64,000 nt of DNA from Psychroflexus longus (GTDB lineage: Bacteria > Bacteroidota > Bacteroidia > Flavobacteriales > Flavobacteriaceae), in NCBI RefSeq assembly GCF_020164595.1, contig NZ_JAIQZE010000002.1:124001-188000 (forward strand), in the 5' to 3' direction. The notes under the pieces were generated by a model. It had not been told where the DNA came from. It worked only from the letters and a program-made list of their open reading frames with translations, and ran no database searches. Below are positions 36,087 to 46,832 of the stretch, one piece after another (within the stretch, counting starts at the first letter, position 1; every line of letters starts with the position of its first letter). The translations under genes were made by a program, and so were the position numbers.

Positions 36087-37283
36087 ATGAAAATTTTAGT
36101 CATCAATTCCGGAAGTTCTTCCATAAAATATCAATTGATAGAGATGCCAAGCGAGGCAGTTATTGCTAAAGGTTTGATTGAACGCATTGGCTCAAAAGAG
36201 GCCAAAATCTCCTATCAAAAAAGTGATTTTAAAACGCATAAAGTTTTGGAAATACGAGACCATCAAACGGGTTTGATGCAAATTAATCAGCTTTTAATGG
36301 ATGATGAAATCGGAGTGATTACCAATAAAGACGATATTGAAGTTGTTGGGCACAGAGTAGTACACGGTGGAAAATCCTTTTCTGAAACTGCAGTAGTGAC
36401 CCCTCAAGTGAAAGAAGCTATTAAAAACTTATCGGCCTTGGCACCGCTTCATAATCCACATAATTTAAAAGGTATTGAAGTTGCCGAGAAGGTCTTTACC
36501 AAAGCCCAACAAGTCGCTGTTTTTGATACAGCCTTCTTTCAGTCCTTGCCTCAAAAAGCCTATCAATATGCCATTCCTAAACATTTAATGGAGGAACAAG
36601 ACATAAGAGCTTATGGATTTCACGGAACCAGCCATAAATATGTATCTGAAAAAGCCAAAACCCATTTGAAAAGCCAAAACCAATCTGCTTCCAAATTGAT
36701 TACGATTCATTTAGGTAACGGTTGCAGCATGACAGCTTTAAAAGACGGACTCGCTATAGACCATTCCTTAGGTTTTGGACCAGCCAACGGCCTTATTATG
36801 GGGACTCGCGCCGGTGACATTGACCAGTCGGTTATTTTTTACCTCATCAATCAATTAGGCTATTCTCCAGATGAAGTCAATGAACTATTGCTTAAAGAAA
36901 GTGGGATGTTGGGCTTAACCGGTCATAATGATATGCGGGATATTCAGAAAAAAGCGGAAGAAGGTGACAAAAATTGCCAAATAGCTTTAGACATGAACGC
37001 CTACCGCATCAAAAAGTATATCGGTGCTTATGCTGCTGCACTCAACGGTCTCGACGCTATAGTGTTTACAGCTGGAATCGGCGAAAATAGCGCCTTGCTT
37101 CGTGATATAGTTTGTAAGGACATGGACGTTTTAGGCCTTGAATTAGATACCGATAAAAACGCAAAGCGTACTAACCATGTCAATGAGGTTAGTTCCGCCC
37201 ATTCAAAAGCCAAAATTCTAGTCATTCCCACCAACGAAGAATTGGAGATTGCAAAACAGGCTTTTGAAATTGCTTCCAGGTAG
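36087..37283 (+). CDS. ackA: Acetate kinase
   Basis: Makes ATP and acetate from acetyl phosphate. MKILVINSGSSSIKYQLIEM is the first signature and AYGFHGTSHKYVSEKA the second; HLGNGCSMTALKDGLAIDHS and FTAGIGENSALLRDIV are phosphate and adenosine motifs. 398 residues is full length. Co-transcribed with pta; the gap of 62 bases shows no terminator. Beyond the stop a 10-bp inverted repeat (37366-37406) is found. Confidence 0.96.
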   Translation: MKILVINSGSSSIKYQLIEMPSEAVIAKGLIERIGSKEAKISYQKSDFKTHKVLEIRDHQTGLMQINQLLMDDEIGVITNKDDIEVVGHRVVHGGKSFSETAVVTPQVKEAIKNLSALAPLHNPHNLKGIEVAEKVFTKAQQVAVFDTAFFQSLPQKAYQYAIPKHLMEEQDIRAYGFHGTSHKYVSEKAKTHLKSQNQSASKLITIHLGNGCSMTALKDGLAIDHSLGFGPANGLIMGTRAGDIDQSVIFYLINQLGYSPDEVNELLLKESGMLGLTGHNDMRDIQKKAEEGDKNCQIALDMNAYRIKKYIGAYAAALNGLDAIVFTAGIGENSALLRDIVCKDMDVLGLELDTDKNAKRTNHVNEVSSAHSKAKILVIPTNEELEIAKQAFEIASR

Positions 37284-37365
37284 AAAAGTTTACTGACTGT
37301 CTTTTAAAGTAGGTCACTAGAAAAACTTATTTCACGATCTGACCTCGCGATACATGGTAGAGACG

Positions 37366-37406
37366 AAACCAAATTAATGTAATGATATTTCTATGCAATT
37401 TGGTTT
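37366..37406. repeat. Inverted repeat downstream of ackA
   Basis: AAACCAAATT (37366-37375) and AATTTGGTTT (37397-37406) form a 10-bp stem with a 21-base loop, preceded by GGTAGAGACG. It resembles intergenic repeats I associate with Bacteroidota, or it may be a weak bidirectional terminator. No T tract follows on the plus strand. Confidence 0.35.
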
Positions 37407-37484
37407 TAGGATCTAAGCCTTTAGAACCTTATTTAATAAGTTTTTTGCAGATTATGTGATTCATCAACGAGTAGTAGACAATAA

Positions 37485-38117
37485 TCATAAACTATATTCA
37501 ATACCCAGATTAAATACCAAGGACTTAAAACCTCCGTTTCTTTTTACAAGTCCATTATAAGCTCTAAAGTTTAAAGATATATTTTGTGAAATATCGTATC
37601 CTGCACCAATCCCAACACCAAAATCAAAATTTCCATTCCCTTTATTCACAAAACTATTGTCATTTCCGTCCAGAAGAACTTGTGAAGAAGTGACATTCCT
37701 ATCGATGATAAAACCAAATTGAGGCCCGCTTTCGAGATAAAACTTTTCAGACAAATACAGCTTGACTATTAAGGGAATTGAGATTGTTAACTCGTATAAC
37801 TCGTATTGAAAGTTAAAAGTGCTTGTGCCCGGCAATCGATTACCGTTTATATCGGTAATCGCATTGTCTCTTGAAGTGATTTTGCTACCCTGAAGGGCAA
37901 ATAAAAGTTCAGGTTGGAATCTCCATTGTTCTTCTATTTTGAAATCATAAAATCCACCGGCATAAAATCCTAGAAGATATTGAAACTCCGTTGAGTTTTC
38001 CTCAGGAATAAATTTACCGTAGGTCGTACCAGCCTTAATTCCAAAATTCGACTGATCACCTTGAGCGTAACTTAGTATTGATACTAAAATTAAACTTATA
38101 ACTAGTATTTTTTTCAT
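37485..38117 (-). CDS. Outer-membrane beta-barrel protein (porin family)
   Basis: A 210-residue protein with signal peptide MKKILVISLILVSILSYAQG, then eight or so amphipathic strands (FGIKAGTTYGKFIPEE, FYLESGPQFGFIID, FDFGVGIGAGYDIS) ending LVFNLGIEYSL, an aromatic/Leu C-terminus suited to BAM insertion. Matches the small porin-like OMP_b-brl type common in Bacteroidota. Last gene of the 37.5-39.6 kb minus-strand cluster, with an 88-base gap to the small membrane ORF upstream. Substrate unknown. Confidence 0.8.
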   Translation of the reverse strand: MKKILVISLILVSILSYAQGDQSNFGIKAGTTYGKFIPEENSTEFQYLLGFYAGGFYDFKIEEQWRFQPELLFALQGSKITSRDNAITDINGNRLPGTSTFNFQYELYELTISIPLIVKLYLSEKFYLESGPQFGFIIDRNVTSSQVLLDGNDNSFVNKGNGNFDFGVGIGAGYDISQNISLNFRAYNGLVKRNGGFKSLVFNLGIEYSL

Positions 38118-38205
38118 TTGGGAATATAAATTTAAATTTCTAAGGGTTTTGTAAATCTGTACTTGTTACATCGACTAGAGGTCATTTTTAACTTTGGAGT
38201 ATTAA

Positions 38206-38328
38206 TTATTTCGGGTGAATCCATCCTTCTATAAATTCACCTAAAGCAAAGTCTAAAAAGACTAGGGTTAAAATAGTTATAGAAATGATGGCGAAAGTGT
38301 TTAAAAGTGATTTGTATTTGGTTGTCAT
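38206..38328 (-). CDS. Small single-span membrane protein (40 aa)
   Basis: A 40-codon frame from ATG (38328) to TAA (38206-38208). Residues 1-8 are polar/basic (MTTKYKSL), then a hydrophobic span of roughly 17 residues (TFAIISITILTLVFLDF), then a short polar tail ending EGWIHPK. This is the make-up of a small inner-membrane protein. It begins 12 bases after the stop of the exported-protein gene at 38341-38805, so it is probably translated from the same message. Not recognised; could be a regulator of a membrane complex or a chance ORF. Confidence 0.5.
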   Translation of the reverse strand: MTTKYKSLLNTFAIISITILTLVFLDFALGEFIEGWIHPK

Positions 38329-38340
38329 GATTAATTATTA

Positions 38341-38805
38341 TTATCGTTTTATTCTTTTACCTTCTGGAATGTTGATGATCCCAGAGCCATCAACGAAGTA
38401 TTTTCCCTCGATGATTTTTAACTTTAAAGTCAATTTGAATTCTGGCCAATCTATCCCTTTAACGACTACATATTCAGAATTCTGACTTTCAATTTCAAAA
38501 CTATTGGGATAATCTTGAGCATCCAAAATAGGATCAAAACCTAATCCCAATTCTGGATCATTGCTTTCAGCTTCTGAAACTATCCTTTCTAATTCTGACC
38601 TGAAACTATTAGTGACGTCTTTTCGATTTTGAATCCATTCTAGTTGACTTACTTTTGTGGCTAAGTCATTACAATAAGCCACGTAATCATTAATAAACTC
38701 AACAGTAACCTCGTCATCTGTCTCTGTGGCTTGAGAGCTCATAGTATTAAAATTGCAGAATATGAATACAAGAATAAGCGCTATCAAAGGTTTTGTTTGA
38801 CTCAT
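38341..38805 (-). CDS. Hypothetical exported protein (DUF3828-like?)
   Basis: A 154-residue protein with an N-terminal hydrophobic signal (MSQTKPLIALILVFIFCNFN) and a small mixed domain: the pattern VTNSFRSELERIVSEAES, then DPILDAQDYPNSFEI, then a strand-rich end VVVKGIDWPEFKLTLKLKI is reminiscent of DUF3828-type periplasmic proteins. That resemblance is from memory and weak. It is 36 bases after the broken exported-protein gene and 12 bases before the 40-aa membrane ORF, so these form one operon. Confidence 0.6.
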   Translation of the reverse strand: MSQTKPLIALILVFIFCNFNTMSSQATETDDEVTVEFINDYVAYCNDLATKVSQLEWIQNRKDVTNSFRSELERIVSEAESNDPELGLGFDPILDAQDYPNSFEIESQNSEYVVVKGIDWPEFKLTLKLKIIEGKYFVDGSGIINIPEGKRIKR

Positions 38806-38841
38806 AGAAGTTATTCAATTTACTGGATTTTATTACGCGAA

Positions 38842-39624
38842 TTATTTCATCAATTCTATTTGAAACTTTGTCGCTTCAAAGGCCATTTGTAGACCTCTTA
38901 GGTTGACATCTGATTTATTCTTTTCAAATATGTCTGTCAAGAGTTCAGTTTGTTTTGTTGCCTTATCATTTTCATTTTGAAACATATGGTATTTCAATAG
39001 AATCAGATTAGCCAAAATTTTATCAGACAGACTTAAATCACTTTGATTTAAAGCTTCATTCAATAAATTTTCTATCTCAAAATCGTTTTCTAATAATTCA
39101 TCGAATAAGTAAGCGTTCGCTAAGTCAATCTTATTCATTCCTGAATAATCATTCTGATCCGACATATCTTTTCTGTAAGTCATTTTATTCCCATTTAAAA
39201 AATACCATCTTGTATAGGAATCATTTTCTGTTTTAATCCCCTTTTCAAATTCTTTTTTCTTGACACTCCAGTTTGTAAAAGCTATTAAAAGTTCTGTCCC
39301 ATCATCATTCTTATGAGTTTTGAATCGTATTAAGTAATTTCTTTTTCCAGGTTTTTCAATTTCGATATCTAATTTGTTTTCGGCTGAAACATATGTTTAG
39401 AGAGCTTCCAGAATTGAGGAAACATCTTCCAGACTTGCTTCTGGATAAAGATTTTCTCTTAAAAACAGGTCGATATATAAATAATGAGTCAAATAAAAAT
39501 CTTCGACCTTAAGATAATTCACCTCATTTAAGTTGTTCGTCTTAATGTTGATGTTTCCTGATTGAGCAAATCCAAAATTTGTTAATATTGCTAAAAGTAG
39601 GATAGTAAATAGTGTTTTTTGCAT
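38842..39624 (-). pseudogene. Exported protein gene interrupted by an in-frame stop
   Basis: Two open frames in the same reading frame, 39397-39624 (75 codons, signal peptide MQKTLFTILLLAILTNFGFA) and 38842-39183 (113 codons), are joined by 71 further stop-free codons (39396-39184). Only the TAA at 39397-39399 separates them: EAL-stop-TYVSAENKLD. Without it the protein would be about 260 residues, exported, with a helical C-terminal third. Family not recognised. The simplest reading is a single nonsense mutation or a sequencing error; translation of a C-terminal fragment from the ATG at 39183 is possible. Confidence 0.75.
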
Positions 39625-40018
39625 CGTTTGATTGATAATGTGATTAGCTTTATTGTAAATGTATTTTTTTATTTAAAATTTAAAATCATCAATTCAGGTG
39701 CTATTTTTCTTGAATTGAAAGATTTTCATAGCTAATTGCTAACTCGCTATACATCCCTAAAAATACACATTTATCCATCAGCCTCTCAAAAAACCCCTCT
39801 TTTATAAAATCTTTCAACTTGCAAGTCAACTTTATACCTTCAGTTAAAGCTAAAAAACAGACTGGATCTTAAAAGCTAACTCAACCCATCAAGAAATGTA
39901 TCGTAAAACATCATTTACACGGAGGCAAAATCAACATAACATTGGCTTGGCGTCTGGGCATAAAAAAAGGTGATTTGTTGCCAAACCACCTTTCTCTTAC
40001 TTTATAAAAAATCGAATC
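39625..40018. other. 394-base intergenic region
   Basis: No coding frame recognised. It holds the katG terminator at 39960-39993; the remainder is AT-rich with no clear promoter for the gene at 39624. Confidence 0.45.
39960..39993 (-). terminator. Terminator after katG
   Basis: On the minus strand AAAGGTGGTTTG, loop GCAA, CAAATCACCTTT pair over 12 positions with one G-U, followed by TTTT. It starts 26 bases after the katG stop. On the plus strand the same position would be an A-C mismatch, so it is directed at katG. Confidence 0.75.
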
Positions 40019-42602
<2,584 letters not shown>

Positions 42603-43505
42603 TTACTTTAAGAAAGTTTTGATTTGTTTTTTTATCTTTTGATCGTCATACGCTTGATCTTGCAGTTCAAACATATGCATGAACAAAGGCTTATCATCTA
42701 TGCTTTTTTCCATAAAGATATCTTCTTTATTATCAAAAATAGACTGCCATTCTTCACGCACACCGGCCCAATAGTCATTGTGTTTTGACCACCAGTCTTG
42801 TGCGGCCTTACATTTATTGTCGTCAACTTTGGTGTACGTATTATAGCCTTTTTCTTCGGCCAGGACAACCTCATTACCTTCTTCTGTTTTTAGAATTTTT
42901 TTATTGTCTTGGTCATGCACCCAGCCAAAATCAGTAAGTTCATGTCGGTTTGTTCTCAAGGTGACATTATAGTCATCTCTTATACTAAATTCACGTCTTG
43001 GTAATGGAGCTGGAGCTGTATCTTCCCAGTAATGCTTTCCGTCCACATGCGCCCAGGAAGCTGAACCCTCATAACGTGGGCTATCATCTACTTGATATAC
43101 TTTTTGTGTCCATTGTCCTATGACTTCATCATAGGGCAACTCTACATACTCCCAGTGATTATCGCCATCATATACAAATATATCCTGGTTTTGATACAAC
43201 CAGTCCTGGCGCCAGTGCTTTACGATTTGCTGCTGCTCTTTAAGGCCTACAATGAGCAAATGTTGCATGGCAATTTTTTCTGGCTTGTCCTCTACCAGCT
43301 GCACCCATTCTAGGCCTCCTGAGATTTTATTCGGCGATGGTGTATACAAAGAATCTTTGGTGTGCTGAAAAGTTTCAGAAAAATTAAACTGTACTTCATA
43401 ACAACCACACATAGCTTTTATGGCCTGGCGGTCTTCCTCAAATTTGGTCTGGCTCGATAGACTATGCAAGAACAACAGACTTAATAATGTAAAAAAAGTT
43501 TTCAT
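42603..43505 (-). CDS. DUF6607 family exported protein
   Basis: A 300-residue protein with signal peptide MKTFFTLLSLLFLHSLSSQ. The mature part starts with MCGCYEVQFNFSETFQ, contains VKHWRQDWLYQNQDIFVYDG and NHWEYVELPYDEVIGQWTQKVYQ, rich in Trp and Tyr, and TLRTNRHELTDFGWVHDQDN. I recall this as DUF6607, found beside TonB/HmuY haem-uptake genes. It is divergent from such a receptor here and shares a mirror-image promoter region with it, so a role in haem or metal uptake is likely. Biochemistry unknown. Confidence 0.75.
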   Translation of the reverse strand: MKTFFTLLSLLFLHSLSSQTKFEEDRQAIKAMCGCYEVQFNFSETFQHTKDSLYTPSPNKISGGLEWVQLVEDKPEKIAMQHLLIVGLKEQQQIVKHWRQDWLYQNQDIFVYDGDNHWEYVELPYDEVIGQWTQKVYQVDDSPRYEGSASWAHVDGKHYWEDTAPAPLPRREFSIRDDYNVTLRTNRHELTDFGWVHDQDNKKILKTEEGNEVVLAEEKGYNTYTKVDDNKCKAAQDWWSKHNDYWAGVREEWQSIFDNKEDIFMEKSIDDKPLFMHMFELQDQAYDDQKIKKQIKTFLK

Positions 43506-43525
43506 GGCATTACGTTTTAAAATTA

Positions 43526-43585
43526 TTGAGCAAAAATATTATTTTTATTTGGAATGAATAAAAATAGTGTAATATATTTGCTCAA
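43526..43585. promoter_or_regulatory. Divergent promoters with mirror-image elements (haem-uptake locus)
   Basis: TTGAGCAAAAATAT (43526-43539) and ATATATTTGCTCAA (43572-43585) are an inverted repeat with 13 of 14 positions matching. Each contains the -7 element of one direction: TATTTTTG on minus (43538-43531) for the DUF6607 gene, TATATTTG on plus (43573-43580) for the TonB receptor. The plus promoter also has TTTG at 43548-43551 with a 21-base spacer. The shared CTCAA beyond the -7 box suggests one regulator for both sides. Confidence 0.6.
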
Positions 43586-43610
43586 AATTATTTGTAATTA
43601 GTCTAAATAG

Positions 43611-45666
43611 ATGGATAAGCTGTCAAATACACTATTTAGTTTATTATTCTATCTTCTGACGTCTAGTGCTCTAGCTCAGGAAGGTAAGATACCCACAGAC
43701 AGTTTATCCATTAATAATCTAGAAGAAGTGGTTATAACAGCAACCCGAACTGAGCGCAATAGAGAGGATATCCCCATGCCTGTTAAAGTCCTCAGCCAAG
43801 AGGTCATATCCAACACAGGCTTAAGGCGTGCAGATGAACTACTCAACGAACAAACGGGAATAACTACCATTACAGATCAAAGCGGGTTTCAAGGTATACA
43901 GATGCAAGGGATTAATTCAGAATATATCATGATCTTGATTGATAATGTACCGGTGGTAGGTAGACAGTCGGGTAATTTGGACCTCTCCAGACTAGCTCTG
44001 GGAAATATTGAGCGCATTGAAATCATCAAAGGTCCGTCTTCCAGTCTTTATGGTTCTGAAGCCCTTGGAGGAGTCATAAATATCATCACTCAAAAAGCCT
44101 CAAAAAGCAAGTTAAATTTTGGGGTAGATGCAGCCTTTGGTAGTTTTGAAACTTCCGACTTAAACTTGTCAGCTAAACAAAATTTCATACTCTGTCTTTT
44201 TAAACAGACTAAGTTCTGAGGGTTTTGATCTGGATGAAAGTCTCCCTGGAAATACCGTCGACCCTTTTGAAAATTATACATTTTCATCCAACTTAAATTA
44301 TAAATTCTCAGAAGATTTAACAACCGCTATCAATTATAGATTGTTTTATCAAGATATTGATATTGCTGGTGAAAGCGAAGAATGGGACACCAATTTTACA
44401 TCGATCACCCGTCATAAATGGTCCCCGAAACTCCATGCCGATTATGAAGTCTATTTCACACAATACAAAGCCAACCAGCTTGAGTTCAACCCTATTAACG
44501 ATGAGATTCTCTTCAACTCTGATTTTAATCAAAGATTATTTCGTCCCGAGGTCCGCTTAACCTATGATATCAGCTCCAACCAGGAAATGATAGCCGGTAT
44601 AGGCAGTAATTTTGAATTTTTAGACAGGAATTTATTCGAAAATGAAGTCAGTTTCTATTCCCAGTATATATATGCTCAACATAGCTTTTCACCTCTTCAA
44701 CAAGTAGATGTTATTCTGGGAGGACGATTTGATGTGCATAGTGAATACGATTCGCAGTTTAGCCCCAAAGCTTCTGCTATCTATAAATTAAATGACCAAA
44801 TCAGCATTAAGTCTTCTGTTGGCTCCGGTTTTAAGGCTCCAGATTTTAGACAATTGTATTTGGATTTTACTAACTCTGCCGTAGGGTATACAGTTGTAGG
44901 TAATCGCGTAGAAGAAGCTGTAGTAGAACGCCTTCAAAACAGCGATCAACTACTCAGTTTAACGCTTGACCTAGAGGACTTAGGACAGCCGCTGGATGCT
45001 GAATCTTCAACCGGAATAAATCTTGGGTTGAGTTATCAGAAAAATAAATTCGATTTTAGCTTAAACGCCTTTAGAAACGACATACAAAACCTGATTGACA
45101 CCAGAATTATAGCCCGTAAAACCAATGGTCAGAATGTGTTTGGGTATGTTAACCGCGACAATATATATACCACCGGTGCTGAAACAGATTTGAGCTACAC
45201 CTTTACTGAAAACCTAAAACTGTCTGTAGGTTATCAGTTGCTGTACGCCTTCGATAAAGAAGCAGAAGATCGCATTGATGAAGGTGATGTCTTTATAAGG
45301 GATCCTGAAACGCTAATTACAAGACGACTAGAACGTTCAGACTATTTTGGTCTGCCTAACCGTTCCAGACATTTGGCAAACTTCAAAATCTATTACAACA
45401 TTCCCGAGTGGAAGGCTTTTGTCAACTTAAGATTAAACTATAGGTCCAAATATGCCTTGTTTGACACCAATGGCACCGGTCTCATCGATAATTACGATGA
45501 TTCTTTTGTAGATGGCTTTTCACTACTGAATCTGACATTGAGCAAAAGCCTTTTCAAAAACTACAAGTTTCAACTTGTTGGTGAAAACATCCTGAATAAT
45601 GAGCAAACGGGTTTACTCAACTTACCAGGTATACGGATAACAGGAAAAATTCAATTTCAATTATAA
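43611..45666 (+). pseudogene. TonB-dependent receptor with a frameshift (HmuR-like)
   Basis: Residues 1-~190 (43611-44219) show a signal peptide, the TonB-box-like EEVVITATRTERN and a complete plug (GIQMQGINSEYIMILIDNVP; RIEIIKGPSSSLYGSEALGG). The barrel then continues in another frame from 44164 to 45666 (KISYSVFLNRLSSEGFDLDE, then the rest to GIRITGKIQFQL). The shift must lie between 44164 and 44216: the downstream frame has a stop at 44161-44163 and the upstream frame one at 44217-44219. Repaired, it would be about 684 residues. Being next to hmuY points to haem uptake. Mutation or sequencing error cannot be separated here. Confidence 0.85.
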
Positions 45667-45687
45667 ATTAACCCAAAAACAAAAACT

Positions 45688-46317
45688 ATGAACACTTTAA
45701 AATTTACTCCGTTTCTTTTAGTCATGCTAATCATGATGTCATGTTCTGATGATGATGAGGTCGCTCCCTTAGCAGAAGTAGAATCCACCACTTTTGAGAA
45801 TTTACATGCACCTCAGGAGGGTGGTCGAGGTGAACCTATATCCGGATCTTTTACCAAATTCGATTTTGAAACTGGTCAAATAACAGACAGTGACACCGAA
45901 TGGGATATAGCCTTTAGAGGCGCCACCATTGCTGTAAATGGCGGAACAGAAACTGGTACGATAGACGAACCTGCAAGAACTTCTGATGCCGGTATTACCA
46001 TAGTAAACGGCACCTTTGAAGATGTTACGGAGATTGCAGAAGACACAGGTTTTGACCAGGACAGCCAAAATGGTTTTGCCATTCCTACTGGTAGCGGGAA
46101 TGGCTGGTATAATTACGATTTCACAACCAATATCCTAAGCCCGATTCCAGGCAAAATACTTTTGGTAGAAACTACTAATGCCAACTATGCAAAAGTTGAA
46201 ATATTAAGTTATTATGAAGATGCACCTTCTGATATTGATCCATTTCAGGATGAGTCCAGGTACTACACCTTCAGGTATGCTTACAACCCTAATGAAAGAC
46301 AAGTCACCTTTAATTAA
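45688..46317 (+). CDS. HmuY family haem-binding lipoprotein
   Basis: A 209-residue lipoprotein with lipobox LIMMSC (Cys19) followed by SDDDEV. The HmuY-like domain is recognised from YISG-type opening (EPISGSFTKFDFETGQIT) and DTEWDIAFRGATIAVNGG, ending RYYTFRYAYNPNERQVTF. HmuY proteins take haem from host or environmental haemoproteins and hand it to a TonB receptor, the broken gene upstream (21-base gap). The family fit is good; ligand not proven. Confidence 0.85.
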   Translation: MNTLKFTPFLLVMLIMMSCSDDDEVAPLAEVESTTFENLHAPQEGGRGEPISGSFTKFDFETGQITDSDTEWDIAFRGATIAVNGGTETGTIDEPARTSDAGITIVNGTFEDVTEIAEDTGFDQDSQNGFAIPTGSGNGWYNYDFTTNILSPIPGKILLVETTNANYAKVEILSYYEDAPSDIDPFQDESRYYTFRYAYNPNERQVTFN

Positions 46318-46321
46318 GGCT

Positions 46322-46759
46322 ATGAAAATCAGACCTATTTTAATCGTTATTTTACAGTTATTTCTGGGTGGAATGATGATCTATGGTAGTGTTTCAAAAT
46401 TTGAAACCCCGTTTGCTGAGCCGCAGGAAGTTGTTGACAGAGCCCAGAAATACCTTGATCAGGATCTGGAACACATCAGTAAACTAGTACTCTATGTAAG
46501 TGGTATGAAACAAACCGGCTACTTATGGCTACTTTTAGGCATATCCGAATTGATCTTTGGACTGCTCGTGATCTGGAAAAAAACAAGTCTTATTGGTGGT
46601 TTACTTTTACTACCCATTACACTCAATATTTTTCTGTTTCATGTTTTTCTAGAACCTGACAATGTAGGAGAATTGTTTCTAACATTTGGCTTACTAGTAG
46701 CAAATGTCATCATTGTCTTGTTTCGTTCCAAACCTTACAACTATTTGATAACTCAATAA
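46322..46759 (+). CDS. DoxX-like small membrane protein
   Basis: A 145-residue protein with four hydrophobic segments (ILIVILQLFLGGMMIYGSVS, then YLWLLLGISELIFGLLVIW, then GGLLLLPITLNIFLFHVFL, then LFLTFGLLVANVIIVLF), the layout of DoxX/SURF4-like proteins. The ATG at 46322 lies 4 bases after the hmuY stop; the longer frame to 46214 would run inside hmuY. Position at the end of the haem-uptake operon suggests an accessory role in the inner membrane. A strong terminator follows at 46777. Confidence 0.75.
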   Translation: MKIRPILIVILQLFLGGMMIYGSVSKFETPFAEPQEVVDRAQKYLDQDLEHISKLVLYVSGMKQTGYLWLLLGISELIFGLLVIWKKTSLIGGLLLLPITLNIFLFHVFLEPDNVGELFLTFGLLVANVIIVLFRSKPYNYLITQ

Positions 46760-46776
46760 ATAGTAGCGGTTGTAAT

Positions 46777-46811
46777 AGCATCCTTAAACATCTCTTTAAG
46801 GATGCTTTTTT
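46777..46811 (+). terminator. Intrinsic terminator after the haem-uptake operon
   Basis: AGCATCCTTAAA (46777-46788), loop CATCTC, TTTAAGGATGCT (46795-46806) then TTTTT. A perfect 12-bp stem; the best terminator in the window. The minus-strand redox gene ends just beyond it at 46833. Confidence 0.9.
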
Positions 46812-46832
46812 ATACTGTTAGAGAAACTTGTA

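Noticed and set aside
44192-44202. TTTAAAC heptamer in the TonB receptor as a programmed -1 frameshift site
   Set aside because: Relative to the incoming reading frame the heptamer is in the wrong phase, and the required change is +1, so a programmed -1 slip would not join the two parts.
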